64,000 bases of DNA from positions 3,348,001 to 3,412,000 of the forward strand of contig NZ_KK073874.1 in the NCBI RefSeq assembly GCF_000585375.1, read 5' to 3'. Every line of letters begins with the position of its first letter. Positions within the stretch are counted from its first letter, which is position 1. The notes under the pieces were generated by a model. That model worked only from the letters and a program-made list of their open reading frames with translations, had not been told where the DNA came from and made no database searches. Positions 8,240 to 17,219 of the stretch are shown piece by piece. The DNA is from Cryptosporangium arvum DSM 44712 (GTDB taxonomy: Bacteria; Actinomycetota; Actinomycetes; Mycobacteriales; Cryptosporangiaceae). Position numbers and translations under genes: made by a program.

Positions 8240-11200
8240 TCAGGGCTCTGAATCCTCAGCAAGGATGTACTCCAGTATTGATCGTACGCGTGTGACCTGG
8301 TCAGAGGCCTGATCTTGTAGTTCGAGTGCGGCTTGCGCCAGATCTCGAGCGTGGGCCACACGTCCTTTACGAAAGAGCGCTATGGCCGCATTTGTGCGAG
8401 CAAGGGCCAACGTTCCAAGTTCACCAAGCATCTCAAGAAGTGCGCAAGCCTGAAGAAACCGTGCGGCACCTAGATCGCCCATCTCCAGGTCAAGGTAGAT
8501 TGTCCCTACGTTATTGTGCGCCGACGCCGCTATATTGGGCACCGCACCCTCGGATGCAAGGTCAAGATAGTAAACCGCCTCTTCGACGCGTTGAGCGTTA
8601 TTGGCATCAGGCGAAGATTTGATCGACTCCCAGATCGCCGATCCGACACTTAGACAGCAAGAGGAAAGGAGGTCCCCAGCAATATTCCCCATCGGGAGCG
8701 CGGCCGCGAGGGCGGATCGCGCATACTTTTCATACAAGACCGAGTTGCGAAGCGCGGGCACATTAAAATATGCGCGAGCGATTCCCAAGTAAGCATCAGC
8801 GGACCTCAAAGGGTCTCCTTCAGCCAATTGGAGAGCCTTATGGTACCAAGTTAGACATTCCGGTGAGCCTACACCTCTGAGTTCATCCCCTCTCCTCATA
8901 TTCGCGGTTATGAAGCGATTATTCCGCATTCTTGGATTATCATCGACGGCTATGGTCTGCCCCTCGGCGGAGAATGTTCGCGCTAGAGCCTTGTTGTTCC
9001 ATTGAGCCTCTGCAGCGAAGTCCTTACGTCTATGTGCTTCGTCTGCTTGGAGTCGAAAGTACAAGACATGGGGATCTTCAACGCCCGGCCGAAGCGCATC
9101 CTCGGGAGTAGACTTGAAGTTCAAATCAGCCTCTTGAAAGGCCGACTCCCACTCGCTCAGACGACTTTGGTCGAGGAGTCGCCTTCTCAGAGCGCGGAGA
9201 AGGGGAAAAGCATGCTCCCACCAATACCCCGCAATAGAGATATCGAGCGCGCGCCACACATTCTCTGCAGCACCTAGTACAACTTCTTCGTTCTCCGAGC
9301 CAGTCTGTGATCTAACTCTCTCTGCAACAGATATGGTCATGGTAAATGTAGCCCAGTGATTCCTAAGTAGATCCGGAAAGTCTAGAGAAGTGCCCTCGGC
9401 TATGAAGTCAAGAACCGCGTCATGCGCGTCTCGAGCAGCAATTGATGCGAGCGGATGTAGAGCAGCACTCCCATCCTCCTGAACGGAAACGAGGCCCAAA
9501 CTCGAAAAGAGGTCGATCTGCGAAGGAAATAGATTACCTAGATCGTCCGCAAGGCCTGCGAACCCATTCCTTTCTTGCAATTGCCGAAATAGGTCCCACT
9601 CGAATTCGGTCAAGTGCGATTGGAACAAAGCCGCCGCAATGGGAACAGCAGCTGAGGTTATAGTCGCCGGCTCGATTCGCTTCAAGCTAAACTGTTTTAG
9701 GATGGTCGCCGCGTCGTCGGTAGAGGCTGGCCCGCCGGCGCGGATCTGCGCTAGAGACCGCGTCTCGCTCGAATTTGCGTCCGCCAGCGAGCGCGTGCTG
9801 AGGAAGTCAGGTAGTGCATTAATCACGGCAGGCAGCCCGCGACTCCAATCTAGCCATTTCTCAAAATCGGGAACAGACCGATCTATCCATCCAGAACGAA
9901 CGGCTACGTCTCGCGCAGAAATGGGATCTAGTCCATTCAAGGCGATCACGTTCTCTGCCCTACTGTTGACCGTTGCTCGTCCCGATAATATTACATACAC
10001 TACGCCGCGTTCAATCCCGAAGAACTCCTCCACATTCTCTACGAAGTTAGTTACCCGTCGGTGGCCTTGCTCGTCATTTATGCCGTCTATGGCAATTAGT
10101 ACTCGGCTCACTTCTTTCTGGTGGAGATGCGCGCGCATGATGCGCATGGACTCCATTAGGCCTTGTTCTAGTTCTACAACATGAGCCTCTTGTGCCAAAT
10201 CAGTAGCTACTGCCCAATTTGAGAACTCGCGGACGAAGGACGACTTCCCCGAACCGGCCAATCCGGTAATTCGAGCACGAGCTGTACGAGTTAGTGCTCG
10301 ATCGACCGATAGGAATTCTCCGTCATATCCAATGAAGTCCAGATCTGCATCGATAGCTCTACTTTGCCCATGCTCGCCGAGATTTTTGATCTGTCTGTTG
10401 TTGTGGGTGGTTTCGAGATCCGAAGCGGACTGACCTCCGAGCGTCAACCCCTGATATATGATTGGGACCGCCCAACCCAAGGGTTGCGTCTCATGCGTGG
10501 GATTGCGCTGGAATTCTAAACGCCGAGCGATCTGGGTAGCGCCGACTAGGGTTTCGCCCGCGGCAAGTCTGTCGTAAACATCTGCGATTATTCTTGCCGC
10601 GGTACTAACATAGATGCTAAGTGACATTGCCATTACGTCGCGAACACCAGCAGTGAGAAGTTCCGCTGCGAAGGAGTCGGCAGTACGATTTTCTAGTGCT
10701 GACGAATCTTGTTCCCTATACGCGGATCGGCACGCATTGAGTAGGACCGATTGAATTCCGTATTTGGTGAGCAATTCCCCCATGGTTCGTCCATCGACTC
10801 GATCCGCGCCACCTTCGGCGGTTTCCGATTCAAACAGAACATATCCACGCGAGGAACTATCGTCAGATTTGCTTTCATCGAAAAGCCCGTGACCATCGAA
10901 ATGAACTGCATCATACTTTATACCGTTGCGGGCGGCGGCTTCCAGTTCGCTTTTTAGTGCCGACCAAGTCGGCGGCCTAAGCATTCGGACGTTGACTTCG
11001 GTACCAGGTTTTCCGATAGTTCGAACGACTCTGCTAGCGATAGATCGGAATGGAACGTCCTGTCTTCCTTCTGGCCTGGAAACAACCATAAGGACTTCCA
11101 ATTTGCCGCTTGCAGGATTCGCGTTCTTTGAAACTTGACTTTGTGCCGAGGTGTGAACGAACGAAGCCGCCTGAATAGATAGAGGTATTTCGCTCCCTGG

Positions 11201-11593
11201 GCCTGGGATTATTTCCCAAGGTACCCAGGGGTCTCGGTCATCGGTTCGAACTTCAACCCGCAAAGCCGCAATACTGGCAGGGTGGCTAATCGCCGCGCGA
11301 ATCGATGTTAGGCCTGGACCATTAAAAATAGCGCGGCTTAGTTCGATAGCCAGTCGATCTATTCGGGCTTTTTCTCGTTCGGCTATTCGGTCAGCAGATG
11401 GTCCACGCAGTTGCAAGTAGTCCTCGGCTAACCATCGAAACGCATCCCTATCCAGATCGGTAATAGGGGAGGGGAATGGATTCTCGACAACTGCGGGGCA
11501 GGGGCCCGAGAGTTCAACGCGAATCCTTGTTCCCACCGGGTGGTGGACAAGTGCGAGGGATAGAATCGCCTGGTCCTCAAGACCTTCTTTCAT
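8240..11593 (-). CDS. CHAT protease-STAND NTPase-TPR defence-type protein
   Basis: 1117 residues from the ATG at 11593, which has GAAGGAGA about 10 bases upstream. An ATG at 11602 is too close to that site, and a TTG at 11632 is also open. Residues 160-390 form a CHAT caspase-like protease with catalytic H235 (VHFDGHG) and C288 (VLLNACRS). Residues 415-700 are a STAND/NB-ARC-type ATPase with Walker A GLAGSGKS (444-451) and Walker B VLIAIDG (D503). From about 760 the sequence is helical with TPR-like repeats, probably the sensor. CHAT-STAND proteins are known or predicted antiphage effectors in which ligand binding to the repeats triggers ATPase-driven activation of the protease. The gene is visibly richer in A/T than its neighbours, which indicates recent transfer. 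The protease target is not visible here. Confidence 0.82.
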   Translation of the reverse strand: MKEGLEDQAILSLALVHHPVGTRIRVELSGPCPAVVENPFPSPITDLDRDAFRWLAEDYLQLRGPSADRIAEREKARIDRLAIELSRAIFNGPGLTSIRAAISHPASIAALRVEVRTDDRDPWVPWEIIPGPGSEIPLSIQAASFVHTSAQSQVSKNANPASGKLEVLMVVSRPEGRQDVPFRSIASRVVRTIGKPGTEVNVRMLRPPTWSALKSELEAAARNGIKYDAVHFDGHGLFDESKSDDSSSRGYVLFESETAEGGADRVDGRTMGELLTKYGIQSVLLNACRSAYREQDSSALENRTADSFAAELLTAGVRDVMAMSLSIYVSTAARIIADVYDRLAAGETLVGATQIARRLEFQRNPTHETQPLGWAVPIIYQGLTLGGQSASDLETTHNNRQIKNLGEHGQSRAIDADLDFIGYDGEFLSVDRALTRTARARITGLAGSGKSSFVREFSNWAVATDLAQEAHVVELEQGLMESMRIMRAHLHQKEVSRVLIAIDGINDEQGHRRVTNFVENVEEFFGIERGVVYVILSGRATVNSRAENVIALNGLDPISARDVAVRSGWIDRSVPDFEKWLDWSRGLPAVINALPDFLSTRSLADANSSETRSLAQIRAGGPASTDDAATILKQFSLKRIEPATITSAAVPIAAALFQSHLTEFEWDLFRQLQERNGFAGLADDLGNLFPSQIDLFSSLGLVSVQEDGSAALHPLASIAARDAHDAVLDFIAEGTSLDFPDLLRNHWATFTMTISVAERVRSQTGSENEEVVLGAAENVWRALDISIAGYWWEHAFPLLRALRRRLLDQSRLSEWESAFQEADLNFKSTPEDALRPGVEDPHVLYFRLQADEAHRRKDFAAEAQWNNKALARTFSAEGQTIAVDDNPRMRNNRFITANMRRGDELRGVGSPECLTWYHKALQLAEGDPLRSADAYLGIARAYFNVPALRNSVLYEKYARSALAAALPMGNIAGDLLSSCCLSVGSAIWESIKSSPDANNAQRVEEAVYYLDLASEGAVPNIAASAHNNVGTIYLDLEMGDLGAARFLQACALLEMLGELGTLALARTNAAIALFRKGRVAHARDLAQAALELQDQASDQVTRVRSILEYILAEDSEP

Positions 11594-11795
11594 GTTATCC
11601 ATGTCTCCTTCAATAAATTTTAGGGTGGGCAATCGACGCCGTGCACCGGTCGAAGACCAATGCGGTCGACGTGAGCCAGTTCCAGGGCTTAGAACGCGAA
11701 TGCCGTATTCGCAGGCGTCTCGACCCGCACGGTGGTCGGTGCGGCGTCAACGACTTCCTGGCTGAGCGTGACCGAGTACAAGGAATACTCCCGTT

Positions 11796-11990
11796 TAGGC
11801 ACCGATCCGGTCGAGAATTTGGGCCTCGCTCGATCCGCCCATCAAGGCTGCGTGGTAGCAGAGGCGACCGTGAAGGTCGATGAACGCAACTGCGCCGGCG
11901 TCGCGAATCAGGACGTAAGTCCGCGTGATCGGCCAGCACAGCGCCGCTGGACTTGTGGACGATTAGCCCCCGCCACCGCCGTGGGGCCTC
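11796..11990 (-). pseudogene. Possible decayed N-terminal piece of a second CHAT-type protein
   Basis: Two minus-strand pieces in different frames read RRWRGLIVHKSSGAVLADH and then FIDLHGRLCYHAALMGG. Together they resemble the RWxWxLxD-x-G-x-LADH ... DL-x2-YL-x2-HA pattern I associate with the N-terminus of actinobacterial CHAT conflict proteins. No longer open frame joins them. The match is from memory and short. The rest of 11594-12183 shows nothing else. Confidence 0.25.
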
Positions 11991-12183
11991 GACGTCGACC
12001 GCCTGCCGCACCAAGCCCATCGACACCCCCGCTCGCCGCCAACCGCAGGCGCACACGGTAACGGGGCCTTACAGCCGATGCAGTCCCCCAATCAGTGGCC
12101 ACCTCGAACAAGGCGTGGTCACGATGAAGGCTGCTGCCGTAGGCCGACCGTCTACTCTGCCTTGTGTGGACTCACGAGATCGG

Positions 12184-12354
12184 ATGGCCGGCGACAGGCC
12201 GCGGAGACGGTGTCCGCTGTGCAAGGCAGCCTCGGGTGACCGGCACGAGACGGGCGCGGAGTGCTCGCCGGGCTACTGGACCGACACCGCCTCGGAACGC
12301 TTGCGAGTGCTGGAAATCATGATGCAGCAGAATCCTGATTCGTCCCCGGCGTGA
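12184..12354 (+). CDS. Small possible zinc-binding protein
   Basis: 56 residues (MAGDRPRRRCPLCKAASGDR...). A CPLC pair is followed by H and C about 8 and 14 residues later, which could hold one zinc ion. The C-terminus is a short helix (ASERLRVLEIMMQQNPD). The frame is the intact member of a duplicated pair, since the copy in unit 2 is frameshifted. Being conserved across a duplication argues mildly that it was once a real gene. Function unknown, and the start is uncertain because the frame is open upstream. Confidence 0.3.
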   Translation: MAGDRPRRRCPLCKAASGDRHETGAECSPGYWTDTASERLRVLEIMMQQNPDSSPA

Positions 12355-12812
12355 ACCGCTGGCCGTAGAGCCAGCGACTGGCCCAATCGAGGCGCTACCC
12401 AGGAACGGTCGGGCCGCGGAGGATAAGCATGTCGAGGCGGACTCCGCCAGCCCTCCGATGCTGGTGAGTGCCGCTGCGAGCCACCGCCAGCTTGCCTCCT
12501 GGACGTCGTTCTTGGGAATGGCGGCGACGGCAAGCGAGGCTCACATCAGGAGCACGTCGAGCCTGAAGGCGATCGTGCCCCTGCCAGCCCAGACCCGCTG
12601 GCGCTCGGCGTAGATTTCTGGTCCTGGAGAATCGCCACCTCCCGGGCTGGATTGGGATTCGGCCACCACTGGCGGATGTCCGCGGGCGCAACTGCGTTCT
12701 GGCGGGCCCACATGCCGCACTGCACTGCGGTCACGAGCATCAGTTTGCGCCGGTCAACGCCAGAAGAGTGACGCCGGGGTTCGCTCGACGAGGTCACCCG
12801 CGGCCGTCTCAC
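12355..12812 (-). pseudogene. Decayed copy of the membrane gene at 12997-13653
   Basis: Pieces in several minus-strand frames match the intact neighbour, for example VQCGMWARQNAVAPADIRQWWPNPNP against VQCGMWARQYAVAPTDIQQWWPDPNL, plus the C-terminal GPTVPG and SRWLYG-like region. Frameshifts and loss of the 5' membrane segments make it non-functional. Confidence 0.6.
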
Positions 12813-12838
12813 CGGCGGCGGTCGAGCGTCTACCTGCC

Positions 12839-13037
12839 GTGCGTGGACTCGGACTCGCGCGGTCGGATGGCCACACCCGGCCCAGGCGACGCTGCCCGCT
12901 CAAATCGGGCTGCGCACAGCCACCGCACGAGGCGAACTCTGCCTGCGCCGGGATATCGGCTGGATTCCGTCGCCGGGCGACTTCGTGCGGAGGAAATCAT
13001 GAAACGTCAGAACCCGGACCCGCCGGCGGCGGAGTGA
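12839..13037 (+). pseudogene. Frameshifted copy of the small CPLC protein
   Basis: Aligns with 12178-12354. The RPRRRCPL start lies in one frame and the ending (GRLRAEEIMKRQNPDPPA, against SERLRVLEIMMQQNPDSSPA) in another. The second cysteine of CPLC is lost. Its 3' end overlaps the end of the convergent membrane gene. Confidence 0.5.
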
Positions 13038-13653
13038 CAGGCTTGCCGTAAAGCCACCGGCTGGCCCAACCCAGGCACTGCCCGGGAACGACCGGGCCGC
13101 GAGCGACCAGGGCGATCCAGGCAGCCTCGGCTAGCACGCCGAGTGCAGCGAGCGTTGCGGCGCCCCACCGCCACGCCGGTTCATGGACGTCGCTCTTAGG
13201 AGCGACGGCGACGGCCAGCGCTATCCATAGCAGCAAGACCCCGAGGTTGAACGTGAGCGTGACCCGGACGGCCCAAACTCGATGCCGGTGAGCATGGAAT
13301 TTCTGGTCCCGGAGGATCGCTGCCTTACGGGTTAGGTTGGGATCAGGCCACCACTGTTGGATGTCGGTGGGCGCGACGGCGTACTGGCGTGCCCACATGC
13401 CGCACTGCACGGAGGCGACGAGCATTAGTATGGCGCCGACCAAGACCAGCAGGACGACGCCGGGGTAGCGCAGCGCGTCCTCCTGTTGCACCACGACGCC
13501 CGCCAGCGCCAACGCGCCGCCGGCAAGGAGCGGCGCCGCGACTCCGGAAGCCGAGGCGCTGCCTTCGGTCTGTCCGTAGGGGTCGGGTATCTCGAATGGC
13601 GACCCGCTGGCGGGCTCCGGGCGGCTGCCGCTTTGGTCGTGTCGGTGGGCCAT
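12997..13653 (-). CDS. Four-helix membrane protein, unknown function
   Basis: 218 residues from the ATG at 13653 (MAHRHDQSGS). A polar N-terminus of about 35 residues precedes two hydrophobic helices (about 37-55 and 65-85), a cytosolic-looking loop with VQCGMWARQYAVAPTDIQQWWPDPN, two more helices (about 130-150 and 163-185) and a short tail. The family is not recognised. It is the surviving copy of a tandem duplication. The next gene upstream on this strand is a broken recombinase fragment, so it probably has its own promoter in 13654-13970, where I see no other gene. Confidence 0.55.
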   Translation of the reverse strand: MAHRHDQSGSRPEPASGSPFEIPDPYGQTEGSASASGVAAPLLAGGALALAGVVVQQEDALRYPGVVLLVLVGAILMLVASVQCGMWARQYAVAPTDIQQWWPDPNLTRKAAILRDQKFHAHRHRVWAVRVTLTFNLGVLLLWIALAVAVAPKSDVHEPAWRWGAATLAALGVLAEAAWIALVARGPVVPGQCLGWASRWLYGKPVTPPPAGPGSDVS

Positions 13654-13977
13654 GCGGGCAGCGTAGAGCCGATTATCATGTCGAGTGCATCCTGACCGCC
13701 TGGGAAGCGGCCAGGATAATTTCAACCCTCAGCACTCGTCCGTCACTGGGAGGCTTGGGGGCCAGTCAGTGTTGACGCTGCGACTGAACGAGCATCCAAT
13801 CGGCAACGACTGCTGGCGTGTCGAGGTCGCGCTGGCAGGCGACGGCGCAGGCCAGGCCATGAACATTGAGTTTCACATTCGCTGTGGCAGAACATCCGCT
13901 CATCGGCATGACAGTGAGTTCCCGCGCCGGGGGAGTGGCCGTCGTTACCTGGGCCGACTACGAGGCTCTACAGGCTT

Positions 13978-14060
13978 GACTACTCGGCGTCTACGGGTAC
14001 GTCGACGTCCCCAAACAGCGTCAGAATGTAGGGTTGGGGTTCAAGTCGGTCCTCGGACAC
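13978..14060 (-). repeat. Dispersed remnant shared with 5479-5562
   Basis: Second copy of the approximately 84-base element. Here it directly abuts the recombinase fragment: the frame of CVRGPT-stop and the frame EDRLEPQ overlap in the same bases. It is absent after the full-length recombinase at 23612-25828, which instead runs into other sequence at exactly this point. Confidence 0.45.
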
Positions 14061-14513
14061 AACTCATAAGCACATGGCCTTCGGGCCTGGCTTCGGCCGT
14101 GACGGTTCGCCGGCTGGGATGGTGAGTCAAATCCAGATTCAGGCTCCGGTAGACCTGTGCCCGATCGATCGGGTCGGGGTCGATCAGGATTCGGCGGCTG
14201 CCGCCTAGCGCGCTGACCAGCGCGTATATTTCCTCGCTGGTCATCCTCGTTCGGCCGGTCAGCTCACGGACCTGCGCATCGCCTGCACACGCTCGGCCTG
14301 GATCTCGGCAGTACCGGGTCGGTGCCGGCCTCCAGCGCGGCGCGGTAGCGCAGGAGGCGCTGTCCACAGGACTGGATGGCCTTCTTTTGCCGCGGCGAGC
14401 GCGGCGTCGTCGGTGTTGTCCTCGGCTTCGCTCATCGCAGTGAGCGTCTCGGTTAGCTTGGCCGGCGCGAATGCCTGGGTGAGCCACTCGTCGACCGGAC
14501 CGGCCAGCACGGT
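14041..14513 (-). pseudogene. 3' fragment of a serine recombinase
   Basis: Matches 24186-24665, the C-terminal part of the full-length recombinase, at close to 90% by eye. It starts in GPVDEWL-x-QAFAPAKLTE and ends in GHVLMSCVRGPT-stop. A frameshift after AALAAAKE and a small deletion near the coiled-coil segment break it. Catalytic, recombinase and most zinc-ribbon parts are missing. It interrupts the nucleotidyltransferase-like gene at 14514. Confidence 0.75.
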
Positions 14514-14790
14514 ATATGCCGGTTTCCCGCTCTCTGAGCCAGGTCTGGTACGTGTGCTCGAACGCGGGGTCGTCGATCGGCCGGGCGCGTCCGTCGCCGA
14601 TCGCCTCGAACCGGTACGTGGAACGCATCCCGGACTGCCGGGAACCGTCGGAGGGAACGGCGATCTCCAAGTCCTCGTGTTCGTGCGGCTGGCCGCCGGG
14701 GAACAGGTCCACCGCCCAGCCGCCCGCGACGTACCAGGGAACGCCCGGGCGGCCCGACTGTGAGGTCGGCCGCCGACCTCTGGCGCCCAT
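14514..14790 (-). pseudogene. Truncated aminoglycoside-nucleotidyltransferase-like gene
   Basis: About 92 codons survive: WYVAGGWAVDLFPGGQPHEHEDLEIAV is the substrate/metal-binding start of the ANT(2'')-like nucleotidyltransferase family (GGWAxD, HEDLEI), followed by the TYQTWLRE segment. The frame then passes into recombinase sequence at about 14513, so the C-terminal half is gone. The protein is almost certainly inactive. Confidence 0.65.
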
Positions 14791-14829
14791 GCCGCTCCTT
14801 ACCTACGGTGCGACTCCCACGGAGGTGCG

Positions 14830-14865
14830 GGGTCCGCCGCGCGTCGGGCAGCGCGCGGCGGACCC
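14830..14865 (-). terminator. Strong hairpin, likely terminator of the 14.9-17.6 kb operon
   Basis: Perfect 14-base arms (GGGTCCGCCGCGCG and its complement) around an 8-base loop, 55 bases after the stop of the SDR gene on the minus strand. No T-run follows, which is usual for high-GC actinobacteria. Confidence 0.6.
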
Positions 14866-14920
14866 CTGCCCCCGCTGCCTCACTCGAGGCGTTCGGGGCG
14901 GCCGAGTGAAGCAACGTCCC

Positions 14921-15679
14921 TCAGAGGCTGAATCCCCCCGAGACCTCGATGTCCTGCGCTGTGATCCAGCGGCATTCCTCGCCGAGGAGCATCGCGACGA
15001 CCATTCCGATGTCGTCGGGCTCACCCAGCCGACCGAGAGCCGTCCTGGCCACGATCGGTGGGATCACCTCCGGAAAACGCTCGAAGGAATCATCGGCGAT
15101 TCGGGTCCGCGTTGCTCCCGGAGAGACCGAGTTCACCCGGATCCCACGAGCGCTCAGCTCTTTCGCGAGGTAACGCGTCAGAACCATCAGGCCGCCCTTC
15201 ATCGAGCCGTATGCGGAATATCCCGCCTCCAGGCCGGAACTCCGGGCCGCGTTGCTCGTGGTGTTGATGATCGCCCCACCATCGGTCATCAACGGCAGCA
15301 ACGTCTGCGTCAAGAAGTAGGGCCCTTTCAACAGGACCCGCATCAGCGAGTCGAACATTTCCTCGGTGGTGTCCTCGAAGAGCGCCATCCGGCCGAATCC
15401 GGCGTTGTTGACCAGGAAATCGATCCGGTCGCGCTGCCAGACGACACGGGCGGCCTCCGCCACGGAATCGCGAAAGGCAGCGAAGGTCTCGGACTCGCCG
15501 ACGTTCAGCGGCAGCGCCACGGCGGTGCCGCCCGCGTCCGAGATCGTCGAGACCGTCTCGCGGGCACCATTTTCATTGCCGTGATAGGTCAGGATCACGC
15601 CCGTCCCGCGGCTCGCGATCTGAATGGCGGCGCTCTGCCCGATTCCGGAACTGGCGCCGGTGACGACAGCGATCTGCAT
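14921..15679 (-). CDS. SDR family NAD(P)-dependent oxidoreductase
   Basis: 252 residues from the ATG at 15679, with GGGGAGA 6 bases upstream. Classical short-chain dehydrogenase: cofactor loop TGASSGIG (7-14), NNAG (91-94), active-site S142 and Y157-x3-K161. The SPGATRT block and the C-terminal IEVSGG are typical of 3-oxoacyl-reductase-like members. The substrate cannot be read from sequence. It is the last gene of a four-gene operon, 14 bases after the methyltransferase gene, and a LAL regulator and an AraC regulator lie just upstream of the operon. Confidence 0.88.
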   Translation of the reverse strand: MQIAVVTGASSGIGQSAAIQIASRGTGVILTYHGNENGARETVSTISDAGGTAVALPLNVGESETFAAFRDSVAEAARVVWQRDRIDFLVNNAGFGRMALFEDTTEEMFDSLMRVLLKGPYFLTQTLLPLMTDGGAIINTTSNAARSSGLEAGYSAYGSMKGGLMVLTRYLAKELSARGIRVNSVSPGATRTRIADDSFERFPEVIPPIVARTALGRLGEPDDIGMVVAMLLGEECRWITAQDIEVSGGFSL

Positions 15680-15693
15680 GGTGGATCTCCCCA

Positions 15694-16281
15694 TCAGTGT
15701 GGCTGGCGGCAGTGGTAGACGAAGGCGGGCGGCAGGTTGGCCCACACCGTCCGGCTGAGCACGACCTCCTCGAACCGGTCACCGAGCAGACGCCGTAGCC
15801 GACGGGCAGATGGAGCCCACTGCGCGTGTGTGTACGCGAACGTGGTGAAGGTGCCGTGCGGAGCGAGCACCGCGGTGACGGCGTCGAGCAGGTCGTCCTG
15901 CTGGTCCGGCGTGAACGCCGCCCACGGCAGGCCGCTCACGATGACGTCACCGGAGCCTTGGTCTGCGACGTCGGGCAAGCGGCGTGCATCAGCCACCGCC
16001 ACCTCGATCTGGGGATAGCCGGCCGCCAGCCGCTTGGCGAACCGGGGGTTGATCTCCACGGCGAGGTGCCGTCCGCGTCCGGCGAGCCGGCGTTGGATCG
16101 CCGCGGTGAACGAACCTGTGCCGGGGCCGAGTTCCACGATCACCGGATCGCCGGTCGACGGTACGGGCGCGGTCACGACCTCGCTCAGCATCGAGCCGCT
16201 GGGCGTCACCGATGCGACCGTGAACGGGGCACGGAGGAACTCGCGCAGGAAGGTCGTGCGCTCGAGGGCGGCGGCGGTCAC
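15694..16281 (-). CDS. Class I SAM-dependent methyltransferase, phospholipid N-methyltransferase-like
   Basis: 195 residues. The N-terminus FLREFLRAPFTVASVTPSG and motif I VIVELGPGTGSF (about 47-58), then EINPRF and DARRLPD with SGLPW, match the small COG3963 (PmtA-like/rRNA-dimethylase-like) family, which methylates phospholipids or other small substrates. Its start overlaps the hydrolase stop by 4 bases, so the two are translationally coupled. The methyltransferase fold is certain; the substrate is not. Confidence 0.8.
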   Translation of the reverse strand: MTAAALERTTFLREFLRAPFTVASVTPSGSMLSEVVTAPVPSTGDPVIVELGPGTGSFTAAIQRRLAGRGRHLAVEINPRFAKRLAAGYPQIEVAVADARRLPDVADQGSGDVIVSGLPWAAFTPDQQDDLLDAVTAVLAPHGTFTTFAYTHAQWAPSARRLRRLLGDRFEEVVLSRTVWANLPPAFVYHCRQPH

Positions 16282-17219
16282 GGGGCGAGCACCCGCTGCA
16301 GCCAGTTGTTGCGGGTGCGACGTGCGGCGGCCGCGATCCGTGCGTGTGGGTAGAGGGCATCGAAGCCGTGGAACCCGCCGGCCCAGACGTGTAGTTCGGC
16401 CTGGCCTCCGGCGGCCCAGATACGGGTGGCGTAGGCGACGTCCTCGTCGCGGAAGACCTCGGCCGTCCCGGCGTCGACATACGTCGTCGGTAGGCCGGAG
16501 AGGTCCTCGGCGACGGCCGGGGAGACGTAGCCGGGTACGTCGTCGGGGGCGAGGTCACCGAGAACCGATCGCCAGCCGAATTCGTTCATCTCCCGCGTCC
16601 AGACGCCCGGATCCCCGGAGAACTGGTGACTCGACGTGGTGCCGTTCCGGTGATCGAGCATGGGACAGATGAGCACCTGAGCTGCGATCGACGGCGTACC
16701 GCGGTCGCGTGCCAGTAGCGTGAGACCGGCGGCCAGCCCGCCACCAGCACTGATTCCGGCAACGATGATGCGGGCGGGATCGATGCCGAGCTCGGCGGCG
16801 TGCTCCACCGTCCAGGTCAGTGCGCGGTAACAGTCCTCGACCGGCGTCATGCCGGTGGCTTCCGGCGCCAGCCGATAACCCACCGTGGCCACGACTGCGC
16901 CGAAACGGTCGAGCCATTCGAGCGGGATGTCGATCTGGGAGTATCGGTCTCCCATGACCATCCCGCCGCCGTGCAGCCACAGCACGCACGGCGCGGCTTC
17001 GGACTCCGGAGGGCTGAAGATCGACACGGGGATCGCCGCCCCGTCCGCGGCGGTGACGGTGACGTCGCGCAGGCCCGCGGCCCGGCCCCGCAGATACGTC
17101 TCGACCGGCGGCGAGGGGTAGGCACGGAACTGAGCGAGCAACTCCGCGTCGAGCACGGACGAGAGGGGCACGTCGGCGAGGAGCGCGCCCAGCTCCGGGT
17201 CGAGGCCGGGCCGGTTCAT
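16278..17219 (-). CDS. Alpha/beta hydrolase, HSL-type esterase
   Basis: 313 residues. Oxyanion motif HGGG (83-86), nucleophile in GISAGG (S157), acid in DAGTAEVFRDED and the late histidine in GGFHGFD give the full triad of the hormone-sensitive-lipase family (abhydrolase_3), which hydrolyses short-chain esters. Overlaps by 4 bases with the ABM gene before it and the methyltransferase gene after it, so it is part of a tight operon. Confidence 0.88.
   Translation of the reverse strand: MNRPGLDPELGALLADVPLSSVLDAELLAQFRAYPSPPVETYLRGRAAGLRDVTVTAADGAAIPVSIFSPPESEAAPCVLWLHGGGMVMGDRYSQIDIPLEWLDRFGAVVATVGYRLAPEATGMTPVEDCYRALTWTVEHAAELGIDPARIIVAGISAGGGLAAGLTLLARDRGTPSIAAQVLICPMLDHRNGTTSSHQFSGDPGVWTREMNEFGWRSVLGDLAPDDVPGYVSPAVAEDLSGLPTTYVDAGTAEVFRDEDVAYATRIWAAGGQAELHVWAGGFHGFDALYPHARIAAAARRTRNNWLQRVLAP

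Larger units (their letters stand above)
12163..13480. repeat. Diverged tandem duplication of an approximately 650-base unit
   Basis: Unit 1 (about 12163-12790) and unit 2 (about 12823-13480) align end to end. Each begins with a CCTTGTGTGGACTC-like or CCGTGCGTGGACTC block, contains a short + strand frame ending near the sequence of a minus-strand membrane gene, and then that gene. Unit 1 keeps the small + frame but its membrane gene is broken. Unit 2 keeps the membrane gene but its small frame is broken. The two genes converge and touch or overlap at their 3' ends in both units. Confidence 0.65.

Noticed and set aside
13978-14060. tRNA-like T-arm (GGTTCAAGTC) in the dispersed repeat
   Set aside because: The stem around the loop does not pair, and no acceptor, D-arm or anticodon arm can be drawn. 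The other copy changes the loop. It may derive from a tRNA attachment site, but I cannot support a tRNA.
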